Positions 53,173-62,410 of a DNA stretch of 64,000 bases are shown here, one piece after another. Made by a program: the position numbers and the translations under genes. The notes under the pieces were generated by a model that searched no databases, was not told the DNA's origin, and saw nothing but the letters and a program-made list of their open reading frames with translations. Position 1 is the first letter of the stretch. Every line of letters begins with the position of its first letter. This DNA is from an uncultured Lachnospiraceae bacterium (GTDB lineage Bacteria; Bacillota; Clostridia; Lachnospirales; Lachnospiraceae). The stretch is from the NCBI GenBank assembly GCA_910577735.1, contig CAJTOO010000017.1:1-64000 (forward strand). The letters are read 5' to 3'.

Positions 53173-54564
53173 TTACTTACCAACATTCTCCAGCTCCGCC
53201 TGAATTTCCTCCGCTACCGTCTGTGCATCTTTTGATCCATTCATTAATTCCTGTACATCGGAATTCATAACTTCAATGACAGATGCATCCATCAAAATAT
53301 CATAAATCGGTGTCAGCTGAACGGTCTGCATTAACTTGATATATTCCTGTGTAGCAGGCGGAAATGCGGATACATCTACACCTTCTACTACGCTTGGTGC
53401 TACAAGTCCGTATTTCTCAGTAAGGAATACGGAATACTCATAACCGCCAAGATGCATTAACAGATTCTCCACGAGAGCTGCCTTTTCAGGATCTTCCTGA
53501 GGCGCCATTCCCATATACCAGCCGCATCCGCCAGATGTGCTGCCAGCCTCTCCCTTACCGCCTTCTACTGGCGGAAGAATTGCAATCTTCGTGTTTGCCT
53601 TTACTTCATCTGTTGCATTTGCATTTATGTTTGCCAGATTCCAGAAACCGTTGATCGTTGCTGCCGCCTGGCCCTGGTTGTAAAGTTCTGCTGCCGGCCC
53701 GGTTCCGGATGTGTTAAAGTCAGCATTAAATACGCCTGCCTGGGCCATATTTTGGAGATGCTCCAGAGCACTTACAAATTCAGGGTCTGTAAAAGCAGAC
53801 TGTCCGTTATTTGCAATAATATTGTTGGTCCATTCATTACCCGTATATCTGTCACCTAAAGCGGAAAGAATACAGGATTCTGCCGGCCATTTATCAAGAT
53901 TGCCTAAGGAAAACGGAGTGATTCCCTTTTCGTTAAATTTGTCTACAGCATCATAGATTTCTTCCCAAGTAGCAGGAAATTCAGAGTACCCAATCTCTTC
54001 CCACATAGCTGCGTTGTAGTATACTAAGGAAGATACAGAGAACTGAATCGGGATACCATAAATTTCATCGCCAACAGTTGCCGCATCAAAAACGCCTTCC
54101 CGGAACGCATCTTTATGTTCATATGCATCGATAGCCCCTGACATCGGTGTAAGCAGGTCACTGGACACAAAATTTTTAAACCAGGAACCTTTTACACAGA
54201 ATAAATCCGGCATATCACCGACAGCTGCCTGGGCCTGAATCTTCGTCTCATAATCTGCCGTTGATAAAACAGACTGCGTAATCTTTACGTCGGGGTGCTC
54301 CTCCTGCCATGCTTCCAGCATCGTGTAGAATCCATCATAGTCCGCTGTCTGCTCACGCTGTTCCTCAATATTGAAGTGCGTAATAGTGATCTCCACCTGC
54401 TCGCCGTCTGCTTTTTCCTCCGTCTGCTTCTCTGCCTGTTGATCTGCAGGCTGTGTCTGCTGTTCTTTGTTACTTTCTGTACTCGCTGCTTCCCCACCGC
54501 CGCACGCTGCAAGAGACAACGCAAGTGCGGATGACATCAATACTGCCACTAACTTCTTTTTCAT
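53173..54564 (-). CDS. carbohydrate ABC transporter substrate-binding lipoprotein
   Basis: 463 residues. MKKKLVAVLMSSALALSLAAC lipobox, a Gln/Glu-rich linker and a family 1 solute-binding domain (ITITHFNIEEQREQTADYDGFYTMLEAW, PDVKITQSVLSTADYE, later VEGGKGEAGSTSGGCGWYMG). Captures the oligosaccharide, presumably a mannose-containing glycan given the downstream GH38 genes. First gene of the operon, with AAGGAGG upstream; transcribed divergently from its probable two-component regulator. Confidence 0.93.
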   Translation of the reverse strand: MKKKLVAVLMSSALALSLAACGGGEAASTESNKEQQTQPADQQAEKQTEEKADGEQVEITITHFNIEEQREQTADYDGFYTMLEAWQEEHPDVKITQSVLSTADYETKIQAQAAVGDMPDLFCVKGSWFKNFVSSDLLTPMSGAIDAYEHKDAFREGVFDAATVGDEIYGIPIQFSVSSLVYYNAAMWEEIGYSEFPATWEEIYDAVDKFNEKGITPFSLGNLDKWPAESCILSALGDRYTGNEWTNNIIANNGQSAFTDPEFVSALEHLQNMAQAGVFNADFNTSGTGPAAELYNQGQAAATINGFWNLANINANATDEVKANTKIAILPPVEGGKGEAGSTSGGCGWYMGMAPQEDPEKAALVENLLMHLGGYEYSVFLTEKYGLVAPSVVEGVDVSAFPPATQEYIKLMQTVQLTPIYDILMDASVIEVMNSDVQELMNGSKDAQTVAEEIQAELENVGK

Positions 54565-54597
54565 GATTGCTCCTCCTTGTATTTTGTTGATAGCCTT

Positions 54598-54810
54598 ATT
54601 ATAGTTTTTCTCTATTTTTTTAAAAACCTGATTTCATGTCCTCTTTTATCCTGAAACAGTATACTTTTTGTTTATCTGCAATATCAGTTCATCTAAACAT
54701 CCTTTTTTTTGATAAATATCCTCTGTTTTTTACCTGTTATTCTTAATCTGTTACTTTTTATCAACTTTATTTGGACGTCTCTATTTTTCTGGTAATTTTT
54801 GTTGTATAAT
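54598..54810. promoter_or_regulatory. divergent promoters of the mannoside operon and its two-component system
   Basis: On the minus strand a perfect TATAAT (54603-54598) with a poor -35 stands about 35 bases upstream of the binding-protein ATG, consistent with activation by the YesN-like regulator. On the plus strand TATAAT (54805-54810), also with a poor -35, leads to the kinase gene. The 329-base spacer (54565-54893) is otherwise AT-rich without an ORF. Confidence 0.5.
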
Positions 54811-54893
54811 GCATTCAATGTGTTTCAAATTTACCGTTTCTTCATAAACTAATATTTACATTTGAAATTTTATCAAGAAAGTAGGCAGACCCT

Positions 54894-56618
54894 ATGCGAA
54901 AGCAATTATTATTTCTATTTGTCTGTTTTGTAACGCTTCCAGTAATCATCATCTATTCTGTTGCTACGGTTATCTTCAATAGAAAAGCCGATGAAAACCT
55001 GACGAGCATCTATAGCAATGATATTAGAAGTATCGCCTCCATCGCTGAAAACTATTTTTCCGAGTCACTCGATCTGACCATGTATCCGCTGCTGGAAAGC
55101 AATTTGTATAAATATCTGATTACTTCGTCCGATAGCGAAAACTTTGTTGAAATTACAACGCAGGCAAATACTATATTGAACTCGTCTCCCTATGTATTTG
55201 GCGGCAACCGAGGTGTTGTAATACAAAAAAAGGATGGGAATCAAATAGACACCCATTCTAATTACCTGACAAGCGGTCACATCACCGAACAGCAGATAGA
55301 AGAAGCCACACGTCTGAACGGGAAATGCTACTGGGAATATAAAACAAATAAAGCAACACCCCAGTTTTCCATCACACGCCTGATGAAATCGAAAACAAAT
55401 CTGCAAGTTCCGCTTGGTTATATCCACGTTTCTATCAGCAGCCTGGAACTGCGTAACAATATCCAAAATTCCATGATGGATAAAAATTCCTATTATTTTA
55501 TCATGGATTCTGAAAGTGACATACTTCTTTCGACTAACAGTGATTCGAATTATGATACTGTTTTAAGTCAATATCCTTTTGCAACATTGCAGCAGCTGGC
55601 TGAAAGCCGAATGAATACAGTTTTAGATAATCAATATTTTATTTCTGCATATAAAATCAAAAATACGCCTTACCTGATTGGAAGTATTCATGTGTCAGGC
55701 ATGCTTGCTTCTACTAAAATCACACTTACTAATATTTTAACTGTGACAGCTCTGCTCACCGCATTCTTTTTCGCGCTGCTGGCATTGATTTTTTCCAATC
55801 GGATCGTACGTCCGATTCAGGAATTAAGTCATAAAATGGATTCTATTTCCAACGAAAACTTCTCCGTAAGAGCTGCTGTTCATGGACACGATGAAATCGC
55901 CATGTTGGCAACACAGTTTAATAAAATGGGTGAACGGTTAGAATATCTTTATCGGCAGGTTTATATGCAGGAAATCGAATTAAAGCAGTCACAGTTGCTG
56001 GCTTTACAATCACAGATCAATCCGCATTTCCTGTACAATACAATGGATACAATCTACTGGATGTCCAAGACAGGAGATACGGAAGGCATCGGACATATCG
56101 TATCGAACATGTCTTCGCTCCTACGATTGACCTTTACACCAAATGGCAGTAACACGTGCACACTTGCCGAAGAACTGGAGCATTTAAATCATTATGTGGC
56201 AATACAGCAAATCCGATATGGAGACAGTGTCAGTTTTAAACTGCAATACAAGGACGATTTCCAGCAGGAAAATATTCTCCGCTTCTTACTGCAGCCGCTT
56301 GTGGAAAATGCTCTTATCCACGGTTTAAAAGACTGTGCCGAAGAAATGATAATCGTTAAAATATACCGGCAGGAACACTGTCTGGTTTACCGCGTTATGA
56401 ATACAGGCACTCCAATAGATTTGGAACTGATACCGACTTTACTGGACTCTCCCAACGCAGAACAGAAAGGATTTGCCCTCAAGAATATTGACCGGAGATT
56501 AAAATTAAAATATGGAGATGAATATGGGCTCAAATATATGATCGAGGATGCTTATAACATTTTTGAAATCCAACAGCCCATCTTTGGTGACCCTCATGAT
56601 AAAACTATTAATTGCTGA
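54894..56618 (+). CDS. YesM-like sensor histidine kinase
   Basis: 574 residues. Transmembrane helices at about 7-28 and 281-300 flank an extracellular sensor of about 250 residues. A HAMP region (SNRIVRPIQELSHKM) precedes the LytS/YesM-type kinase core, with phospho-His378 in QSQINPHFLYNTMD and a HATPase with LVENALIHGL. Senses extracellular sugar or a bound binding protein and phosphorylates the YesN-type regulator encoded next. Its end overlaps the regulator start by 23 bases. Confidence 0.92.
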   Translation: MRKQLLFLFVCFVTLPVIIIYSVATVIFNRKADENLTSIYSNDIRSIASIAENYFSESLDLTMYPLLESNLYKYLITSSDSENFVEITTQANTILNSSPYVFGGNRGVVIQKKDGNQIDTHSNYLTSGHITEQQIEEATRLNGKCYWEYKTNKATPQFSITRLMKSKTNLQVPLGYIHVSISSLELRNNIQNSMMDKNSYYFIMDSESDILLSTNSDSNYDTVLSQYPFATLQQLAESRMNTVLDNQYFISAYKIKNTPYLIGSIHVSGMLASTKITLTNILTVTALLTAFFFALLALIFSNRIVRPIQELSHKMDSISNENFSVRAAVHGHDEIAMLATQFNKMGERLEYLYRQVYMQEIELKQSQLLALQSQINPHFLYNTMDTIYWMSKTGDTEGIGHIVSNMSSLLRLTFTPNGSNTCTLAEELEHLNHYVAIQQIRYGDSVSFKLQYKDDFQQENILRFLLQPLVENALIHGLKDCAEEMIIVKIYRQEHCLVYRVMNTGTPIDLELIPTLLDSPNAEQKGFALKNIDRRLKLKYGDEYGLKYMIEDAYNIFEIQQPIFGDPHDKTINC

Positions 56619-58119
56619 TGATGAACATTTCATCCGAAAAGGAATCCGCACTGCTATCGCATGGCAGGAACATAATATTGAAGTAGTTGGTGAAGCGTCC
56701 AATGGAAAGGAAGCTCTGCAGCTGGCGCTCCAACTGGAACCGGATATTATCCTGGCCGATATTCAGATGCCTGTACTGACCGGACTCGAACTTGCCAAAC
56801 AAGTTCATCTCCTGCTGCCGCAGACCAAAATCATCATTCTGTCCGCATACGGCAGTACAGAAAACCTGACCTCTGCTATTGAAACAAAGGTCAGCCGCTT
56901 CGTTCTGAAAAACGCCAGCTGTTCTGATATCTTAGACAATGTACTTGCTGTCTGTAAAGAGATTGAACTCAGCCGGGAAACTTTAAAAGACTATACCCAC
57001 CTGCACAGCCTTTACAATGAGAACCAGCAGCTTATCAAATCCACTATGGTAATGCGCTATCTCACAAACCAGATGTCTCTTTCGGATTTTCAAGCCAAGA
57101 TTCAAAAGGAACAATTTGATCTGACAGGCCCATATTATGCGATCTTGGCAGTTAAGTGTCCCTCATCAGATGACTGGCAGTCTATCAATGCCTTTAAAGT
57201 AACCTTTGCCAAATACCGGCCATTTGCACTTTTTATGGAAGACTCCAAACTCGTCATGCTGTTAAACACCGACAAAGATGGGATTTCCGGCGAGAGCATA
57301 GACCAGCTTCTTCCGGAGATCAAACCCTATTTCTCTTCCAACCAGCTTGTAATCATCAATGGTCTCGAAACCATTGGGGAATTTCCGATAGCTTACACAA
57401 CCATCAACAACTGTCTTGATTATTGCTTCTGGAATACAGAACAGGATTATACCATCATCACACCTGCTTACACCTTACAAAAAACAGAGGATGACAAATT
57501 TCCGGAACAGGAGAAGGAAATCATCTGTGCCCTTCTATCCGGCAACAACAAGGCCATTGAAGATGCACTGGGACAGTATTATGATTTCTGTAGAAATGCC
57601 CCTGTCTCAAAGAGTGTATTCCTTGATTCCGTCAGACGACTGATTCTGCTCATATCCTCCATTCGTTCGGAAGATATCGACGCATCCTCGGCCATCTCTT
57701 ACCTGTATGAATTGGAAACCCCCGATGAAATCATGCAATATCTGGAAAGCCTGATCATACCAAACCTTTCTTTCAAGGCACAGATGCCCTGGATTGTAGA
57801 TGCCCTGTCGTATATCAATCTGCACTATGATGAAGACATTATGCTTAATGATGTGGCGCAGGCGATCTCACTCTCAGCAGGTTATCTCAGCCGGGTTTTT
57901 AAGTCAGAGACCGGTTACTCTTTCAAAGAATATATACACCGCGTCCGTATAGAGAAAGCCAAAGAGCTGATTGCATCCACAAACATGAAATACTATGAAA
58001 TTGCAGAAAAAGTTGGCTACAAAGAATATAAATATTTTGCCACTTACTTTAATAAGCTTTGCGGATGCAGTGCCAAAGAATACCGCAATAAGTGTCTGAA
58101 AGACACTATGCCGGATTGA
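56596..58119 (+). CDS. YesN-like response regulator with AraC-type DNA-binding domain
   Basis: About 507 residues. Receiver domain (LLIADDEHFIRKGI, acidic Asp8/Asp9; phospho-Asp55 in IILADIQMPVLTG), a middle region of about 280 residues and a C-terminal AraC helix-turn-helix pair (DVAQAISLSAGYLSRVFKSETGYSFKEYIHRVRIEKA). Activates the divergent mannoside operon when phosphorylated. The start at the ATG in the kinase gene's end was chosen over the more upstream frame because it begins directly with the receiver fold. Confidence 0.92.
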   Translation: MIKLLIADDEHFIRKGIRTAIAWQEHNIEVVGEASNGKEALQLALQLEPDIILADIQMPVLTGLELAKQVHLLLPQTKIIILSAYGSTENLTSAIETKVSRFVLKNASCSDILDNVLAVCKEIELSRETLKDYTHLHSLYNENQQLIKSTMVMRYLTNQMSLSDFQAKIQKEQFDLTGPYYAILAVKCPSSDDWQSINAFKVTFAKYRPFALFMEDSKLVMLLNTDKDGISGESIDQLLPEIKPYFSSNQLVIINGLETIGEFPIAYTTINNCLDYCFWNTEQDYTIITPAYTLQKTEDDKFPEQEKEIICALLSGNNKAIEDALGQYYDFCRNAPVSKSVFLDSVRRLILLISSIRSEDIDASSAISYLYELETPDEIMQYLESLIIPNLSFKAQMPWIVDALSYINLHYDEDIMLNDVAQAISLSAGYLSRVFKSETGYSFKEYIHRVRIEKAKELIASTNMKYYEIAEKVGYKEYKYFATYFNKLCGCSAKEYRNKCLKDTMPD

Positions 58120-58951
58120 TCACTGAATGATTCAACGCACGATACCTGCTTGGTGTCAGTCCATAATTCTTCTTAAACAACTGGTTGAAATGAGATACAT
58201 TATTGAATCCACATTCCAGCATAATATCCAGGATAGAATCGTCCGTTGTTTCAAGAAGAATCGTGGTCTGCTCCAACCGGATCCGGTTAATGTATTCTGT
58301 TGGCGTTACATGATAATATTTTTTCATACAACGGGTCAAATGCTCCTGACTTTTGCCGGCTATTTCTATGAAAGTTTCCAAGCCGTTCAAATAGTTCTGA
58401 TTCTGTCTCATTCTTTGACACGCCTTTTGCAACCATTCCGGAACACTCTCTTCATAATTTTCCTGGCTATGCAAGATTAAAAGACAATCCAATAAAATAC
58501 TGATCACCAAATCCTGTCTGGTCAGCAAAGTAAGACTTGTTTTATCCCTTGCCAGAAATGCCATTTTTGACTGAACGGCAAGTTCCATTCTGGGTGGTAA
58601 GTGTATTTCCATTCTGTCGGCGTTTCTCTTCGTATCGAAGCAGAGATTGGCCATTTCTTCTGCCTTTTGAAAGATAGTATCGGAAAAAGCCATATTTACA
58701 AACTGCGCCTTCTTACAATTTCCCCTTTGAAAGCAATGTTCATCTTCCGGCCTGACAAAATAAATATCGCCTTTTCTCATTACGCTCTGTCCGCCATTTA
58801 TATAGTGCCGGACTTCCCCCTCTTCTATGAGAAACAGCTCAAAAAAATCGTGGGTATGCATGTAAGTCATCATCCCGTCCTTTAAAACCGTCTCCCCGAT
58901 ATGAAACCCCATTCCATGGAATATATTTTCTGCTTCTAATTTTACTCTCAC
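58106..58951 (-). CDS. AraC family regulator with cupin sensor
   Basis: About 281 residues. An N-terminal cupin ligand domain (MTYMHTHDFFELFLIEEGEVRHYINGG) is followed by a C-terminal AraC pair (HLTRCMKKYYHVTPTEYINRIRLEQT, SHFNQLFKKNYGLTPSRYR). Probable local activator of the divergent glycyl radical enzyme operon. I prefer the GTG start nine bases after CAGGAG (Val-Lys-Leu-Glu-Ala), but ATG codons further upstream (to 59113) cannot be excluded. Its end overlaps the YesN-like gene's last bases on the other strand. Confidence 0.85.
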   Translation of the reverse strand: MRVKLEAENIFHGMGFHIGETVLKDGMMTYMHTHDFFELFLIEEGEVRHYINGGQSVMRKGDIYFVRPEDEHCFQRGNCKKAQFVNMAFSDTIFQKAEEMANLCFDTKRNADRMEIHLPPRMELAVQSKMAFLARDKTSLTLLTRQDLVISILLDCLLILHSQENYEESVPEWLQKACQRMRQNQNYLNGLETFIEIAGKSQEHLTRCMKKYYHVTPTEYINRIRLEQTTILLETTDDSILDIMLECGFNNVSHFNQLFKKNYGLTPSRYRALNHSVINPA

Positions 58952-59137
58952 GCCAAACATCTCCTGTCTATAAATATCCTTTACGCTTCCTCTGCTCATG
59001 CCAAGTAAATGATTCCCAAAACCAAAGCCATATATATCAATATAGCACATGTATTGTCTTATTACTATAGGACAAGCATCAATATATAATATATTATTAA
59101 AGCAACTCACCACAAATACAGAAGGAGGATTTCATCC

Positions 59138-61324
59138 ATGTATACAAATTCCGAAAAAATCCAACATATGATGAATTTCACAAAAACATACGATGAAAAC
59201 AGCGATAATATTTATCTGCGCGAGGCACGCTGCCTTGAAGTGCAGTTCTCTTATCTCATGCTGCCGATACGTCCGCAGGACTTATTTGCCGGACGTAAAG
59301 CGGAACTTCCCATCGGATTTTGGGCACAAAATTCTTACGGAACAGTTGGTTACTACTGCGATGTTCCATCCTTGCTAACCTTAAAAGAAGATACCACCCT
59401 TTCCGAAGAGGAACTTCTTGCTGTTGATTACCTGATCCAATTCTGGAAAGGAAAAACCACGGATGAAAAGATACATGCGCAGTATACCCCCGATCAGAAA
59501 AAACTGCTAAGTCACGGTAATTTTGAGATAGAATCCGGTATTGGCTGGCCCCTTTACAGAATGAGCGGCGCGCAGATGGATCCTTCAAAGCTGCTGAACA
59601 AAGGCATATGTGGAATCATCAAAGAAGCAGAGGAACTTCGTTTTGCAAATCCTGATTTCTATGATAGCGTCAAATCTATCATGCAGACACTGCAGACAAT
59701 CTGTCTTCGTTATCGCAAAGAAATATTAGCCAAAAGCGCACTTTGCAAAGACACACAACGTCTTTGGGAATTATCACACATGGCAGATAATCTGGAAGAA
59801 ATTGCCTACCAAGCACCGAAATCTTTCTGGCAGGCCGCGCAGCTGAGTTATTTATTCTACCTGCTTTCCGGCACCTACAATTACGGCAGGATGGATGAAT
59901 ATCTCGGAACTTATTATGCCCGCGATCTGGATGCCGGGAACATGAGTGAGGCATTCAGTTTATCTCTTTTGACAAGTCTGTGGAAGTTGATTATTGAACG
60001 CAATAATATATTTGATGGCCGCATTATCCTGGGTGGTAAAGACCGAAAGAATCCGGAAGATGCAGACCGCTTCGCCTTCGCAGCCATGGAAACCTCCCGC
60101 CGCACCAAGGATATCCTTCCTCAGCTCACCCTCCGATGTTACTCAAGCATGAATGAAGCTCTATACCAAAAGGCGCTGGAAGTCATTGGAGAAGGAACTA
60201 CATTCCCTATACTCTATAATGATGATGTAAATATTCCGGCAGTTGCAAATGCATTTAACCTTCCCCGGGAAGTCGCCCAGGAGTATGTTCCCTTTGGCTG
60301 CGGTGAATATGTCATCTATAACAAAAGTTTCGGCACACCAAGCGGTGCAATCAACTTTTTACAGGGTCTCAATACGATGATTTATGAAGGTGAGAAAAAT
60401 TATTTAGAAGAGTGTTCTGACTTTGAAAGTTTTTATACAGCGTACCTGTCTAAAATGCAGCATATCATTGAACTTTTGGCTCTGCAGGAACGACAGGAAT
60501 ATGATGTATGCGCCGCCGATGCTCCGTATCTTTTTTTCAGCGTCCTGTTTGATGACTGCCTGAAACGCGGTAAACCGGTATTTGCCGGCGGGGTGCGTTA
60601 TTTAGAGGGAACCCTTGAGGGATATGGCAATACCAATACCGCTGACAGTCTGACTGCCATCAAAAAATATGTATACGACGAAAAACGGATTTCACCGCAT
60701 ACCATGGCAGAAGCACTGAAACATAATTTTAAAGGCTATGAAGAGATACAAACCCTGCTCTTGGCTGCGCCCAAATACGGAAATGACGATGACACCGCAG
60801 ATTCCATGGCAATCCGTTTTCACGAGGACATCAGCAACATTATCCGCAACAGCGCCCAAAAAGCCAATCTGCATTCCTACCTTATGGTGGTGATCAATAA
60901 TCACATGAATACCACATTCGGTATGACTACCGGTGCCTCTGCCGACGGACGCTCCGGCTATACCTATATGGCCAATGCAAACAATCCCACCGGCGGTATG
61001 GATACCAACGGTATCACGGCAATGTTAAATTCTCTGGTAAAGCTGACTCCGGCTTTACATGCCGGTTCCGTTCAGAATATGCGCTTTAGCAAAGAGATGT
61101 TCACCCGGCTGCTGCCCAAAACAAAAGGGCTTTTAGCTGCTTATTTCAAAAGCGGCGGCGCACAGTCTATGATCACCGTATTGAACCGTGGCGATCTGGA
61201 ACGCGCCATGGAAGCACCCGAAAAATATCAGAATCTGATTGTCCGTGTGGGGGGATTCAGTGCACGTTTTGTAGAATTATCTAAAAATGATCAAAAAGAA
61301 CTTTTGAGCCGTAATACTTACTAA
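59138..61324 (+). CDS. glycyl radical enzyme (pyruvate formate-lyase family), unknown substrate
   Basis: 728 residues. Thiyl-radical Cys388 in VPFGCGEYVIYNKS and the glycyl radical site RVGGFSARF near the C-terminus (Gly706). Glycerol/diol dehydratase-like length is about 780-850, so this protein is somewhat short. The residue after the active Cys is Gly (GCGE), whereas characterised C-C, C-N and C-S lyases and dehydratases usually have GCVE-like motifs. It therefore may belong to an uncharacterised clade. Its activase follows directly. RBS AGGAGG is good. Oxygen sensitive; chemistry not predictable. Possibly linked to breakdown of a sugar or polyol released from mannosides, given the neighbours. 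Confidence 0.88.
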   Translation: MYTNSEKIQHMMNFTKTYDENSDNIYLREARCLEVQFSYLMLPIRPQDLFAGRKAELPIGFWAQNSYGTVGYYCDVPSLLTLKEDTTLSEEELLAVDYLIQFWKGKTTDEKIHAQYTPDQKKLLSHGNFEIESGIGWPLYRMSGAQMDPSKLLNKGICGIIKEAEELRFANPDFYDSVKSIMQTLQTICLRYRKEILAKSALCKDTQRLWELSHMADNLEEIAYQAPKSFWQAAQLSYLFYLLSGTYNYGRMDEYLGTYYARDLDAGNMSEAFSLSLLTSLWKLIIERNNIFDGRIILGGKDRKNPEDADRFAFAAMETSRRTKDILPQLTLRCYSSMNEALYQKALEVIGEGTTFPILYNDDVNIPAVANAFNLPREVAQEYVPFGCGEYVIYNKSFGTPSGAINFLQGLNTMIYEGEKNYLEECSDFESFYTAYLSKMQHIIELLALQERQEYDVCAADAPYLFFSVLFDDCLKRGKPVFAGGVRYLEGTLEGYGNTNTADSLTAIKKYVYDEKRISPHTMAEALKHNFKGYEEIQTLLLAAPKYGNDDDTADSMAIRFHEDISNIIRNSAQKANLHSYLMVVINNHMNTTFGMTTGASADGRSGYTYMANANNPTGGMDTNGITAMLNSLVKLTPALHAGSVQNMRFSKEMFTRLLPKTKGLLAAYFKSGGAQSMITVLNRGDLERAMEAPEKYQNLIVRVGGFSARFVELSKNDQKELLSRNTY

Positions 61325-61356
61325 AATAAGAATGCCATATGAGGAGGGCTTTCGTG

Positions 61357-62271
61357 ATGAATGATTTAAAGACTGGTATGATATTTGACATAGAACGCTG
61401 CTCTATGTATGACGGCCCCGGCATCCGTACAACTGTATTCCTGAAAGGCTGTCCGCTGTCATGCAAATGGTGCCATAATCCCGAATCACAAAAGCCTCTC
61501 CCTGAATTGGCATTTTACGCGGAAAAGTGCGTACGCTGTGGAAACTGCGCAGAAGTTTGCTCCGACGTACACAAATTATCCGCACGCACTCACAAAGTCC
61601 TTTATCAAAACTGTAAATCCTGCAGTAAATGTACCAAAGTCTGCCCTGTTAGCGCCTTAAAACTAATCGGAAAAACCTACCAGATCAAAGAAGTCATGGA
61701 TATCCTGAGAAAAGACATTCCTTACTTTGAAGCTGCTGGCGGCGGGCTGACCGTATCCGGCGGAGAGCCCTTTTCACAATACATTTTTCTAAAAGAACTG
61801 CTGCAGTATGCAAATGCAGAAAGCATCCATACCTGCATAGAAACAAGCGGCTTTACCACCCGTGAAAAAATAGACGGTATCCTGCCGTATACAGACTTAT
61901 TTCTCTTTGACTATAAAGTCACCTCACCGGAATTGCACAGACAATTTACAGGTGTTGACAACCATATCATATTAGAAAACTTCCGATATCTTTATTCCTG
62001 CGGGCAGGCAATCATTCTCCGCTGCCCTATCATTCCCGGATATAATGACACGGAAGACCATTTTCGTGCGATCTGCGACATGGAAAAGCAATACCCAAAT
62101 CTGTCAGGTATCGAAATTATGCCTTATCACAGTCTTGGACGTGACAAAGCTGCCGCAGTTAACAAAGCCTATGAGGTGGCTGCTCCTGCCGCAGACGACA
62201 TAGTTAAAAATGTGTGGAAAGGAAGGTTAATGGCACTGGGAGCAAGTAAGGAACTATTAAATTCATTTTGA
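61357..62271 (+). CDS. glycyl radical enzyme activating protein (radical SAM)
   Basis: About 304 residues. The radical SAM cluster is CPLSCKWC (CxxxCxxC). A ferredoxin-like insert carries two more cluster motifs, CVRCGNCAEVC and CKSCSKCTKVCP, as in dehydratase activases. GGGLTVSGGEPFSQ binds SAM. It abstracts the Gly706 hydrogen of the preceding enzyme. Start chosen at MNDLKTG behind AGGAGGGC; that Shine-Dalgarno sequence itself lies within the longer frame. Placed 32 bases after the glycyl radical enzyme gene. Confidence 0.93.
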   Translation: MNDLKTGMIFDIERCSMYDGPGIRTTVFLKGCPLSCKWCHNPESQKPLPELAFYAEKCVRCGNCAEVCSDVHKLSARTHKVLYQNCKSCSKCTKVCPVSALKLIGKTYQIKEVMDILRKDIPYFEAAGGGLTVSGGEPFSQYIFLKELLQYANAESIHTCIETSGFTTREKIDGILPYTDLFLFDYKVTSPELHRQFTGVDNHIILENFRYLYSCGQAIILRCPIIPGYNDTEDHFRAICDMEKQYPNLSGIEIMPYHSLGRDKAAAVNKAYEVAAPAADDIVKNVWKGRLMALGASKELLNSF

Positions 62272-62363
62272 GATTTTAAAGCGCAATAGGGGATGATAAC
62301 AAGGGCAAAACCTCCCGCTGCTTATTTGCAATCTGACGCCCCATTGCCTGCGCAAGGAAAAGA

Positions 62364-62391
62364 AGGCAGCAACTCACACAAGTCACTGCCT
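62364..62391 (-). terminator. terminator of the GH31 gene
   Basis: AGGCAGTGACT and AGTTGCTGCCT on the minus strand pair over 11 bp (two G-T) around TGTGTG, followed by TTCTTTTCC. It lies 20 bases past the GH31 stop and separates it from the convergent activase gene. Confidence 0.7.
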
Positions 62392-62410
62392 CCTCCCTAT
62401 GCAGGACAAC

